This document shows, piece by piece, positions 34,015-45,165 of a DNA stretch of 64,000 bases; the first letter of the stretch is position 1, and each line of letters begins with the position of its first letter. The notes below the pieces were generated by a model. That model was not told the DNA's origin. It searched no databases and saw nothing but the letters and a program-made list of their open reading frames with translations. This DNA is from Zeugodacus cucurbitae. Lineage: Eukaryota; Arthropoda; Insecta; Diptera; Tephritidae. A program made the position numbers and the translations under genes. The stretch spans positions 32,296,001 to 32,360,000 of the forward strand of contig NC_071670.1 in assembly GCF_028554725.1 (NCBI RefSeq). Reading direction: 5' to 3'.

Positions 34015-34987
34015 CTCTCATGCCTGAATTAAAATGGGCGTAGCAAACATTTTTTTTGGGACAGCTATATATTAGTCTTAACTCAAATATGAAGTGATAC
34101 AAATTTCAAAGTCCTACGTATCCTGGTTCATCAGTTACAGGATGTTGCTTATAGGCAAGAACTAAATTATTATAAATAAACTAAACACTTTTCTCATTAA
34201 TTTTTTTTATTTTTAATTACTCTCTTATCTTTACTTATTTACATAATTCGCTTTGCTTTAAAATAAAACAATTATTTTTACGTTTTTGAGCACTTTTTGT
34301 AAAACAACTTTTGTATAACTTTTTTGGCGAAACGAATTTTGGCAATTTCTCTCTGCGGAGAACTCTTACTGAATGAACACATGCAAAGTAATCATTCGCG
34401 CTTTGTTCGGGGAAGTCTCTTGGCAGAATTACCAATTAACTTCCCGAACTTGACCGGAATGTTGTGTAGTAGAAACTACATTTTTTGGGTGTTATGGTTG
34501 AGTCAGCCAAAGGACTGACTCGCTTTGAGTCACCCAAAGGACTGACGGACTATTCTATATTTTACTTTTTTTATACATATTCTAATACTTAAGACTAAAT
34601 ACAAATACTCTTACAATCTAATATTCATCTTATAAACATATGTATATTCCACTTGAGACGCACCACAGATGGTAAGTGTTAAGGTTTTTCTTACATTCTA
34701 ATTTATGTGACAAATGTCCAGTTGAAAATGTTTATCTTATAATGTAATATGGTAACATGTGTACAACACGCGTGACCCTCGATTCTTAATAGTCACTGTG
34801 CCAAGGACATCGGACATATTTGGCTATTAAAATATATTGATGGTGGTATTAACTTGCACAGCTCATACCAGAAAAGTAACTGCAAGCTTGCATAACATAT
34901 AAGTCTACATAATTGAAAAAACCGCTGGTCAAAAATATTTAAATAACGAGAATTAGGTAAGTACAATGTTGCTTATAGGTAATATTC
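34015..34987. mobile_element. piggyBac-type MITE copy, right end lost
   Basis: Begins after TTAA with CCCTCTCATGCCTG, as at 18426, but lacks the nested dispersed repeat. The right terminus is deleted; homology jumps from the TATAGGTAATATT region to the D7/D10 3' flank. Confidence 0.75.
34386..34854 (-). mobile_element. Solo LTR, Gypsy/errantivirus-like
   Basis: A 469-base insertion absent from the paralog at 19456 (ACACATGCACAGCTC). It is flanked by a 4-base duplication TGCA. On the minus strand it starts AGTTAATACCACC and ends GATTACTT, like the AGT...ACT-type ends of insect Gypsy-group elements, and holds two TCAGTCC initiator-like words. There is no internal coding region, so it is a recombined single LTR. 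Confidence 0.65.
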
Positions 34988-35177
34988 GCAATTTCTTTTT
35001 TAAAGATTATTTTTATTTATTGATATACCTTTATTACATTTATTAATTACTACACATACTAAATTATTACATATACCCGTACTTAAAATTCCTTCAAAAT
35101 TCATTCTAAATACATTCATAATATCTATTATCACAGTGTTAATGTTGGATGAAGTTAAGCAAGGTATTTCCTGCAGA

Positions 35178-35402
35178 CTAACTCTTACGGGTTGCCAGAA
35201 GTTTTTTGAATTCCTTTACACGATTTACTCCTTCTTCTTCTTCTTCCATGATTAAGTCCCATTTCATTGAACCTTCGAGAATATCTTGTAATGCTCTGCG
35301 TATTAGAAGCTTTTTTGCAACAGGCGAACACCGAACGTGAGCACCAGAAATCAAGAAGATTACTAGCAGTAAATGTAGACACCAGTTTTTGAAAAATTTC
35401 AT
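35178..35402 (-). CDS. D10, small secreted peptide, duplicate of D7
   Basis: This intronless gene encodes 74 residues from the ATG at 35402. The signal peptide matches D7 almost exactly (MKFFKNWCLHLLLVIFLISG). The mature part has SPVAKKLLIRRALQDILEGS; here the core reads DILEGS rather than DAIEGS. The middle is more acidic (MEEEEEG) than in D7, then VKEFKKLLATRKS. TATAAAAAG (35502-35510) and TCAGTC (35475-35480) are preserved with the same spacing. The frame upstream of the ATG is open only through a TTG. The signal peptide is nearly invariant while the mature part changes at about nine sites plus one inserted residue. Function unknown. Confidence 0.85.
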   Translation of the reverse strand: MKFFKNWCLHLLLVIFLISGAHVRCSPVAKKLLIRRALQDILEGSMKWDLIMEEEEEGVNRVKEFKKLLATRKS

Positions 35403-35474
35403 TTTGAAGAAATACGATATATAAATGAAATAACTGAAAGACAACTTTTTGCTTGGTTGTTACGACTTGGTCTC

Positions 35475-35510
35475 GACTGAACTTAATTTGAGATATGCAG
35501 ACTTTTTATA
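35475..35510 (-). promoter_or_regulatory. D10 core promoter, TATA plus initiator
   Basis: TATAAAAAG and TCAGTC as in D7; an 8-base insertion lies in the leader just downstream (ACGACTTGG). Confidence 0.6.
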
Positions 35511-35672
35511 CTCGCTCAATGTTATTAACTGTTCGATACCGATATCCCGACTTATAAAAGTTTCGTTAATATCATGCTATTGCTTTAAATACTACAAGTT
35601 AAACCACATCTCGTAAATTTCTACAAATAATTTTGCGGCGGCATATAATTTTCCCAACAATTGTGAGTGGAT

Positions 35673-35682
35673 TGTGACGCAA
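35673..35682 (+). promoter_or_regulatory. TGTGACGCAA element upstream of D10
   Basis: Exact 10-mer in the conserved block, same position as for D7. Confidence 0.45.
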
Positions 35683-36713
35683 ATCTCCAATGTTGTAAAA
35701 ACCAAAACTTTTGAAGCAAATATTGTTTACTTGCTAAACAGAAATAAAATATATTTATTTATACATATGTGAATTTCACAATGGTTAATAATACGAACCT
35801 TTTCTGCTGATCCAATAGTCCATCATCCTAACTTTTGTTATACATTTACTCATAGAATAGAATAATTTTTTGTATTTTTCATGGATGTCCGTCAAATCTG
35901 GTGATCAAAGTCGCGTCTAGATAATTTTTGTTAGATTGCATATCTGTAATGCGAACACAACACTGTTCCGTCCTCATTTACCGTATTTTTCATTGTATAC
36001 CGCCGTTTACGGAGATCAGTTCTCACATTGAAGAGTTAACTGATGATGTTCGATTTGAACCGATTCCGTATGACAGATATTTGTCGTTTTATGGTCTATG
36101 TTCCATTATTTATGTTTCATTGTATGTTGTCAAAAAATGAAATCTAATCGGAAATTGCTCTACAAACACAAATGAAAGTGAAAACTTTTCAGAATCAACA
36201 GCAATTATACCGTTAGGGTGGCTGTTAATCAAGTAATTAACGAACGTGATAATTTGATAAGAAATTATATGTGGTATATTTCACACTAAATTAACAAAAC
36301 TCTAATAGCACTTTAATGTAATATTTTCCATCATACACGATTTATTTGTTTGTAATATAATTAAAGACATGAATCAAATATTTTTCTTAATTTGACAATA
36401 GTTCTATCAGTTAGGACATACTGGAATTAAAATGAAATCAGTCTTTCGGATCCAACATAAATCTAAAATTAATTTAATATACTATTTAGTTTTCATAATT
36501 TTCACTAAACATCCGCTAGCAGCTTTAAAAGTTTGATTTTTGAGGCCTGGAAAAGTAGCTTATCGCTAACGAAGCAATTCTAAGCTAAATTCATATAATT
36601 TTGACATTTCATGGATTTTTTTGCTTAAAATAATTGATACAGTTTTGATGAGACATTTACGATGGAAAAATAAATTTAAAAAACAATCCTAAGAAATCTG
36701 TATTCTGTATATT
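35683..36713. other. Intergenic duplicate of 21165-22240
   Basis: Near-identical to its partner except small indels; about 60 bases around 22210 are missing here. No gene is seen. Confidence 0.45.
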
Positions 36714-37706
36714 AGTTGTTTTCATCTTCTTAGGGATTAGGAAAGATTGGTCTGGTCGACCTTGAAATCAGTTTTAGCATTATGTTTCAACATATATTGA
36801 TATCTCCATATGATTTATATAGAAATAAAAGTAGTGTCACATGAGAAGAAGGTATCATTGTGACAGGTTTCAATCTAAAATGCTTATCCCAAATGTCAAG
36901 TATTTTTTAACTTTGGCCGAAATGGATTCTGATACAAATCAATATGTTGGGAAAAATCATAAATTCCATATATCTTATTGATTTCATTTAAATACCAGAA
37001 TGTCGGTTGACTTGAACATACAAGTAAGCAGCAGTATTCCGACCAAAACAGCCTAGTTGTTATGTGAACTAGCCGATCGAAAAGACGGCGCAAAAACAAC
37101 AGATCCGAATCATGTGAGATGGTAAATCGTAGTTGAGGACCTATACTCGTGTGAAAAGAAAATAAAAGTTAAATTCTATTTTTATCAATAGAAAGACGTT
37201 TTATTTATTATATTTAAGTGAACTGTTATTTGCAAGCAAGTGAAACTTCCTTGTATTATTCTACTTTCACCATTTATTAAAGGTATTATTTCAAACTGAT
37301 ATCGACATAATTTTTGGGTAGCGATTAACCAAAAACAGCAACAAGACGGGTAAATCCAAAATGCTGACATACTCATAAAATGCCACAGTTATCGTTACTA
37401 ACCCTATCCAACTCTTTAACATAAAATACTGAGATTTCCATATGATTAAGATTCGTTTTTTGGAAATCGCTGTGGAATCTCCAGCATTTAAGCATTACGT
37501 CAGACCATTCATAAGTTATACATATAGTATTGTAATTGTTTTCAAAATTATGTATAATTATTATATATTCTTAACTTTCTTCCTCCACGTTCACCGCAAA
37601 GCATATTCATTTAGTGCATGATATATATATACAAGTACATTGCTGTTATGATTTTAATTACGAACGAAACACGATTGAACCAACTCTTCATTTACTCCGC
37701 TTAATA
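36714..37706 (+). promoter_or_regulatory. D11 upstream region
   Basis: Same block as upstream of D8 but without Tc1: TGGAATCTCC at 37473-37482, intact target GCATTACGTCAG at about 37492, TA-rich TATA region at about 37620. About 25 leader bases (the ATCTCGAAATTTAAACTTA-type segment) are deleted relative to D8. Confidence 0.55.
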
Positions 37707-37940
37707 ATGAAACTTTTGAAAATATCAAACATCAGATTACTGACGGTAATTCTTCTGATAACGGTAGTGCAAGTACAATGTTTTTCTTCGGCAAGGACAC
37801 ACATATTGCAGCGAGTAGTTCGAGATCCCATTGAAGGGTCCGTAAGGGCAGAAGCTTACTTTAGGATACCACACCAACGAAATGTCGTTAATATATTAAA
37901 AGATCGAATTAAAGCAGCTAATAAAGGATCGAAAAACTAA
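37707..37940 (+). CDS. D11, small secreted peptide, duplicate of D8
   Basis: This intronless gene encodes 77 residues, identical to D8 except that the last residue is Asn instead of Ser. It carries the same signal peptide ending in VQVQC, the core RDPIEGS, and the tail NILKDRIKAANK. I take the start as the ATG at 37707; the open frame upstream to 37614 begins at a GTG and has no signal-like sequence before the conserved Met. With D8 it gives a pair whose mature peptide did not diverge after duplication, in contrast to D13/D15 and D7/D10. Function unknown. Confidence 0.85.
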   Translation: MKLLKISNIRLLTVILLITVVQVQCFSSARTHILQRVVRDPIEGSVRAEAYFRIPHQRNVVNILKDRIKAANKGSKN

Positions 37941-38440
37941 TCATACACCATTATACATGTACTATGTAATTGTGATAACTTTTTATATTCTGTGATTTTA
38001 TTGTAATATATTTCGTAATGTTCAAAATAAATATACATTTTATAATTAAACGATTAATAAACTAAAAACAAAAGCTAAATGTTTACAACATATATTTAAA
38101 GCAAATACTCGTATAACCATATCGAGTCGTGTATCGCTTAGCTCAATGTAATTTAGCAATTAAAACTAAATAATATAGTGTTATTATATAGAAAATTGAT
38201 CAGGATAAGGAGCCGAGTTGAAGTCGATATATTGAGTATTATCATGGTAGTGCTATCCAAATTTAGCTATAGAACTGAAGCTCTCATCAAAGGATCTTGG
38301 TATGGGAGGCAACAAACCTAATATGTTTAATATACATATCTCACAAACGTTTTAAGTGATATTAATTTTTAATATGAATAGAGGTATTAACTTATGTAAG
38401 CCTGAACATCAAGCGTATCCTCATCTGATCCCAACTTATT
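37941..38440. other. D11 3' flank
   Basis: Parallels 25136-25500, with AATAAA near 38028 and a decayed dispersed-repeat segment. No gene is seen. Duplication homology fades after about 38380. Confidence 0.45.
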
Positions 38441-38479
38441 CGAAACTCTATCAAAAAATGAAACAGCATCAAACAAGTT

Positions 38480-39250
38480 AATCAAGTCATATTCATTGGA
38501 GAAATTGGCTATCAATTAGAGAATTTCAATAATGTAACTTTTGTTATTCTTATTTCGTTTTGATCCATTGATTAAATCAAGGAGTGGCATTGAGGGCAAA
38601 ACATCACTGTAATTGAGCCTTCTTTATCTTCGTTTAGATGAGAAGGTGCGTTGTCAAAAATAAATAAAACTTTTTCAGGCTATCCGATCGCTTTTAAAAT
38701 AGGGTTTCATCTAGTTAAATGATAGAATTGTTAGAGGGTATTCAGTTTGTAGTGTTGTGTAGTTACCTGTGGTACAAACGAAAAGTGAAACCAATTTTTG
38801 AGTAGAGTTGATGTCATCCGAACAGACTTTGTACTTTTGTACTCCACTAGGCAGTTAAATTGTTTATCGCGGAAGATGCTTCCAATATAACAAGGATTCA
38901 TATCCTTTCTAAATTTGTTCTGGGCACAATCTAATTTCCTGAATTTTAGCTTGTAGTATAATCTTGAACGACTCTATTAGTTCGGGTAGCGAAGATAATT
39001 GTAAAAAACCATGAGCTTAAATTGTTAAATTTTTCTTTTAAAATCAATTCATTGATCAGGTAATTCTTGCTGTAATTTTTAAAGTGCCTTTTCCATTGTT
39101 GGAAGTTCCGTTTTTCTATTTTTGCAATTCCACAATTTGTAAATTTTTTTGAGGCAACTGTAGTAATATTAAATTTTATGGATAGAGCTGCAACAACTTC
39201 ACCATTTTTGCCTGCCTTAATTATTTCAGCCTTTTTTGCTAAGCTCAAAA
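38480..39250 (-). pseudogene. pogo/Tigger-type transposase relic
   Basis: The N-terminal ORF (38946-39248) begins SLAKKAEIIKAGKNGEVVAA with SIKFNITTVASKK, the CENP-B-like helix-turn-helix of pogo/jerky transposases. Further on, after stops, frames give KVLFIFDNAPSHLNEDKEG, ITVMFCP and SMDQ, the second-Asp region of the DDE domain. Multiple stops and shifts; no termini recognised. A forward dispersed repeat begins 40 bases upstream of its start. Confidence 0.75.
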
Positions 39251-39291
39251 CATTTAATTTTTGGTCACATTATGCAATAAAATAAATATAA

Positions 39292-40579
39292 ACAAGTAAG
39301 GAAAGGCTAAGTTCGGGTGCAACCGAACATTTTATACTCTCGCAATTTATTGATATATTTTTATTAAGCAACACACAATTTGACCCAATTTGAAAACCTT
39401 ATAATTAGGTATATGAGAGCTAGGGGAAGTTATGACCCGATTTTAACCATTTCTGGTACAGAGACACACTATTAGAAGAAAAATATTTCCTCTGAATTAA
39501 ATTAAAATATCTGAGAGAATTACCGAAATTTTCGGTGAAAAATTACCATGGGGCACTGAATTTTTCATATTCGACATTCGAGGCCTTCAAAAGTTATAGT
39601 CCGATTTCGACAAATTCCGATTTTCACAAGTGACGCCATAGGTCATATACAGTATTTCTGTAAAGTTTTATTTCACTGTCTTCATTGGTTCCTTATGTAT
39701 ATATTATAAAGTAAAGGAATAAGATGGAGCTCAAAATTGAGTTACTTGGGATGTTGTCGTGGTTGTGAACCGATTTTATCCATTTTCCACACGTATCATC
39801 AGGGTGTCAAGAAAATATTACATACCGAATTTTATTCGAATCGGTCGAGTAGTTCCTGAGATAAGGTTTTTGACCCATTAGTGGGCGATGACACGCCCAT
39901 TTTCCATTTTGTAAAAATATCTGAGTGCAGCTTCCTTCAGCAATTACTTCTGTAAAATTTAGTGTTTCTGGCGTTTTTCTTTAGTGAGATAATTCACTTT
40001 TAGTAATTTTCAACCTAACCTTTGTATGGGAGGTGGGTGTGGTTATTATCCGATTTCAACTATTTTCATGGCGTGTGATGGGGTACGTAAGAGAACCGAC
40101 TGCAGAAAGTTTGGTTTATATAGCTTTATTGGTTTGCGAGATATATGCAAATTGCCGATTCGGGTCAGGGCCACGCTCCACTTCCCCAAAAAAATTACAT
40201 CCAAATATGCCCCTTCCTAGTGTGATCTTTTGTTCCAAATTTTAGTTTTATAACTTTATTTATTGCTAAGTTATGACACTTTATGTGTTTTCGGTTTTCG
40301 CCATTTTGGCGTGGCAGTGGTCCGATTTTGCCCATTTTCGAAAGCAACCCTCTCACGGTCCCAAGGAACATGTGTTTCATCAGCATATCTCAATTTTTAC
40401 TCAAGTTATCCGTTACACGGACGGACAGACAGACATTCGGATTTTGACTCGTCTCATCACCATGATCATTTTGATATATATAACCCTATATCTAACACGT
40501 TTAGTTTTATAACTTACAAACAACCGTTATGTGAACAAAACTATAATACTCTCTTAGCAACTTTTGTTGCGAGAGTATA
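39292..40579 (+). mobile_element. Dispersed ACAAGTAAGG repeat, full length
   Basis: 1288 bases, with 5' hairpin TTCGGGTGCAACCGAA, central GACGGACAGACAGACATTCG, and 3' hairpin ACTCTCTTAGCAAC/GTTGCGAGAGTATA. Flanks are TATAA and ATAACG, with no longer target duplication. Confidence 0.85.
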
Positions 40580-40875
40580 ATAACGTTCGAGTTTTCAGGA
40601 ATGCACTATAATATCATAAAATTGCCGAGGTCAGACGGTTATCAAAATTGTAAATTCCATTTCCAGACTGGCAAACCCCAAACGATAGTCGTACCCCAAA
40701 AATGATATTAAAACCTCGGAAGATTGTTGTAGTATGTATTAAACATAATGGTGAACGGTGAATAATGAATTAAAATCTTTAAACAACAGGAACTTGTCAG
40801 CGTGCCTATTATATTGATAATGAATTGTATGTGTGTTCGGGCTGTTTGACAATGATCGTATGTCCTTTGGCTGAT
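40580..40875. other. Intergenic, no gene seen
   Basis: AT-rich. It may be the decayed 3' continuation of the BEL/Pao relic, but no motif supports that. Confidence 0.3.
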
Positions 40876-41394
40876 TTAACTGCGGCCATTCCTAGTAGGG
40901 ATAAAATTGGAATTAACAAATTCATTAGCGCAATAATTTTGTATCAAATTTTGGTTTTCCTTCTTAAAAAGAAATGCTTTCAATTCAGCAATTTTGCTGT
41001 TAGCGCCGATAAATTTAGTTGCGTTATCGCAGAAGATATTTGAAGACCAACATATTATTTCAATCATTCGTTTAAGTGATGCCAAAAATGCATCCGTGGA
41101 CAAATCAGAGACGACTTCTATGTGGACGTAGAAACATACAAATATCGCAATATAAGCTTTATAGGGAGCCTTGGCCCTGATACCATTTAAAATTGTAAAC
41201 GAATTAAAGCCGCCAACATGTAGGTTGCAAATATACCGTGTAACAAATCCACATTTACTCAGTAGCAAAATAGGGTGTTTCTGGCTTTCAGGAAGATTGG
41301 TCAATTCAAGTCTTCCTCCAACTTTTAGTAGTTCAAATCCTTGAGCGGTTTCCAAGAACGGGTTCAAATTTCGTAGTATGCCGCAGCGAAGCAA
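40876..41394 (-). pseudogene. BEL/Pao retrotransposon integrase fragment
   Basis: A 172-codon open frame with GFELLKVGGRLELTNLPESQ, KHPILLLSK, then after an internal deletion KAYIAIFVCFYVHIEVVSDL and STDAFLASLKR, and FCDNATKFIGANSKIAELKA. These are the leader of the integrase region and the DDE core of BEL/Pao elements. The zinc-binding and first-Asp segment between is missing. Being in one frame, the deletion was in phase or the fragment is fairly young. Confidence 0.85.
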
Positions 41395-42171
41395 TGTTAT
41401 GCGTAATCACATACAAGCGATGTGTTAGCGTATCAAACGATATTGATAGCTAATTAGAGAGCAGTAACAGCCGCAAAGAATCAAGAATGCCCAGAGCAGT
41501 ACGAGTGTAGCAGAGACGACAAACGCTTACAGCGAGTTGGCAGAATAGCGGCAGCGACAAAAGACCGGTGCAATGCAGAGCAGCGATGTACGAGGTCTTG
41601 AAGAACTGGTCTGGGTCCAACAGTAAATACCTTACTGTAACTTGAATTTACTGCAATGACCTATTTAATATTAATAACATCAATCATTATCTCTTTAATT
41701 TCAGGTGTTTAATTCTTTGTACTAACTGCGGAATTGAAGAGTGCGTCTACTTTATTTGTTTTACATTTTTTGCAGCCAGAAAGGTTCGTAATTTTGGTTC
41801 AATTAACTAAAAGAAGAGTAAATCTAACCAGATATAAACATACATATATATGTTTTTTTAAATGTTTTAACTGTATAATCAAATCACAACAAAAAGTTTG
41901 GATTCGCAACATAAAATTTAAATAAATTTAATGCCCCAGATGTAGTTTGCCACTTAAATTTGCAAATAAATATCTCCTTATGATGAAATAAATCGAATTT
42001 CCAAAATTTCACATATGAGACATATTGTCCAGTTGAATTATTTGCGACCATACTTTATATATTTTGTCAACCGTTGTCCTAGAAGAAAGCAAAGTTTTTC
42101 TTTGCCATTTTTCCTGTGTGGTCCACCTCGAGATGGTCTCCATGAAGGAATTTTATTGGATGTAGACTTTA
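41395..42171. other. Intergenic, possible LTR remains
   Basis: GC-richer 41400-41610 (GCAGCGACAAAAGACC, AGCAGTAACAGCCGC) upstream of the BEL relic on its strand could be an LTR or leader. The remainder is AT-rich. No gene is seen. Confidence 0.3.
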
Positions 42172-42252
42172 TCACGCTATCAATTCCGGTCCGGTACTGC
42201 AGGCAATGATGGAAAGTAAGACGATCAACAGCAACGTAATTACACACTTCAT
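42172..42252 (-). pseudogene. Orphan signal peptide ORF with early stops
   Basis: From the ATG at 42252 the frame encodes a textbook signal peptide, MKCVITLLLIVLLSIIACS, then TGPELIA and a double stop (TGA TAA). After the stops the same frame continues open for about 30 codons. It does not carry the DPIEGS core, so it is either a very short secreted peptide, a decayed gene of another peptide family, or chance. Upstream (42253-42280) has no clear TATA box. Confidence 0.35.
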
Positions 42253-42280
42253 TTTCAGGCAGTAGAAATCTGAAAGTGAA

Positions 42281-43572
42281 TAATTAATCTATAGGCAATT
42301 TTTACAAGCACTTAAAAATTGAACCTCTTCAATGACGGCGTTGCGAATGACTGAAGCTGAGCCACGCCTAATGGTCTGAACAAATAGACGACGGCACGAC
42401 ACGATGTAGCGACAGATGGTTACAAATATCGCTTTAAAGCCAGTGTCTTGAACATTTCGAAGACGACAGCGACATATCAAACAGCAATTTCATTGTTGCC
42501 GTACTGAAACCTTTCACTTCAATAAAATTGACTTATTTTGTTCAAAGTGAAATTTTTTGTGTAAAAAATCTATAAATGGATCGATTTATTTGTTTTAAAT
42601 AATCATTGTTATTAGAAAAGATATATCAAAATTATGGTACGCTTCTGCTGGCAAAATAACGTCATACGATGAATCGATTTCACTAATTTACACCAACAAG
42701 GTACACTATATCCAGGACTATACGCTACACTTCATTTTGCTAATCTCACATAATAACCATATCGAGCCATGTATCGCTAAGCTTAAGGTAATTTACCATC
42801 TAAAATTAAATAAGATAGAGTTATATACATACACCAACTTGATCAGGATAAGGAGTCGAATGAAGTCCCGCAAGCGATAACTGGAGTACTATCATGGTAG
42901 TGCTATCCAAATTAAGCTATAGAACAGAAACTCGGTACGGAAGATCATGGTATGAGTGGCAACAAACCTAGTAGGTTTAATGTAGATACATATGTATCTC
43001 ACAAACGTTTTAAGCGATACTGACTTAATTTCCCTAACATTTATTCTTTATCCGCTTATACGATGTAAAAATTAATGAATTTGAATAATAAGCATATAAC
43101 AGTTTGATTTACGGGTTTGGATATGGTTAACTTACTATTTTTTGTGTTAATATGGTTATAACTGTTTATGCTTATCTTAATTTGTTCCTTATGATCCTAC
43201 AGGATAGAAAAGCTCTATCAGTTAAGTCATATAATAACCAACTATTGAATATTGTACTATTAAAACTCCGATAAACAATTTGCAAGTACAAATTTTACAA
43301 GATCATTACATACGATGTAACTTGTGACTTGTAGTCACGTTCCCTAAGCATTGAATTTCATTCAGATAAATATACATATCGCTCATTTACATGAATAGTG
43401 TCATAACTCAAAAAAGTTGATTTTTCAGGAGAGCAGTTTAAAGTTTTCAATTGTCCCTTATTTAGCAAGTATAGAAAAATACCATAAGTGTATTGAAAAA
43501 AACTAGTGGCGTGTAATGTATTTACTGAAATGATGAGAGTATACTGAAGCTTTTCCGTGGGCATAAACATAC
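42281..43572. other. Intergenic with decayed repeats
   Basis: 42290-42500 is GC-richer, with no motif. 42660-42960 carries the TATCGAGCCATGTATCGCT and GATCAGGATAAGGAGTCGA words seen 3' of D8 and D11, suggesting a remnant of an older duplication. No D gene accompanies it. Confidence 0.4.
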
Positions 43573-45165
43573 CCCTGCAAGACGGGTAATTTTGAGCTAA
43601 CATGTTACAGCTGTGTTACTCTAAACATTAGCAAAAATTAATTTGTCTGTTACTTTTGTTCGAAGCGTGGGAAAGAAGTAACACTATGCCCCTACTCGTT
43701 CAATGCTCTTCTCACTCTATCCAATTACATTTTGCATAAGTGGCCCCGTTCTACGATAACACTTATAAGGGCTCCTATTGGTCAAGTTTTGACAACTAAC
43801 AGTCTGTTAATGGCATCATATATTTTCATATTTGGCATGTTATATATATGTCACCTCTGCTAAAGGATATGTTAGCACCTATGTTACCCCTATGTTATTC
43901 AGAACAGATGTATTTGTTACCGTACGCGTCATTATTTTGGTTAGAAGTTTGTTACCTATATTTGTTATATCTTTCCGCTAACAGGTAAAACAATTCTTTT
44001 TTTTTTTGTTTTTTAATTTATTTTATTACATTTTCAATCAGTACAAAATCAAATATGTAGATAGTACAATCATATAAACTTAAACAGTTAAACTTATTAT
44101 TAAATTTTTACATTTACAAGTTATTAATATAAAAATTACTTTTATATATAAAATATTATATTTATGCAATTTATGTTCTAATTTAACAATTCAAATGATA
44201 TATAATCTTATTTTATTCTTATTCTAAATATATGTATATATTTTAACAATGTTGGGTGTGGACTAGGTACACCTTACGCAAACCTGCTAACAACATATAA
44301 AGAAATTCCATCCCAGCATCCAGGCATCTAACACCTAAAATAGAAAAACAAAACGAAGGATGAGTATATGGGAAATAATACATAATGGAACTACACAATA
44401 TACAATGGCCACTAGTATTTACAAAGCTTTTAATATTTATTTTTCTTCTTTTCATATAGAAAATAAATACACTTTTTCACTTTCCGCAGCCAAATTTTTT
44501 ACTTTTTACTTCAGTGCAACATATTTTTTGAATCAGGGATGGTTACTTACAGTATTTCAAGAGATGTGATGCAAAAAAAGCTGCGAAAGCAATGCAAAAA
44601 CCAACCAAGAACAACAAAAAACAAAAATCATTCAATTTTGTTAGTGTCAAGAAAAACTTTACACACTTCGATTATTTGACTTGTTAAGCACGTGTTATAC
44701 AGTTAACCGTACTTCACCGTTACCTATTCTTCGTAAAGGCATGTACAATGAATTTGTCAATTAGTTGGTGATTAATTTTTGCTTTTTTTCATAACTGAAT
44801 TACCCATTATTGTCTTTTTAATATTCCATGCAAAGGGTTTAGTTTGAAGAGGTCCAACTATTGCCCCATAATCTCCAATGGGGTAAAAACGTTTGAGATC
44901 TAACAGCAATGTTTTCTTTAACCCTCTAAATAGTGTAAAATGGCTAAAATTGATCGGAAAATATGGAAATACAAGAACTAAAGCCAGAAAAAGGCCCTAA
45001 ATTATAAATAAGTGGACATGTACAGTGCTTAATGTCTCGAAAACTTGACCAAATTCCAAAAATTTCGATCAGTGTTCTTACGAAAGTAAGAGTTGTAATT
45101 GTATGTGTAAACAGCTGAAAAAGTTTGATTGTGTTTGTGCAGTTTGTTACCTCCGTCTTGCAGGG
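43573..45165. mobile_element. TIR-bounded element, superfamily unclear
   Basis: CCCTGCAAGACGG at 43573-43585 is the exact complement of CCGTCTTGCAGGG at 45153-45165, 1593 bases apart. No clear target duplication is visible. Interior frames are short; a minus-strand piece near 44250-44330 (RCLDAGMEFLYMLLAGLRKV) looks protein-like but I cannot place it. Likely a decayed DNA transposon. Confidence 0.5.

Noticed and set aside
43358..43603. 81-codon minus-strand ORF
   Set aside because: No signal peptide, domain or conservation; overlaps the end of the CCCTGCAAGACGG element.
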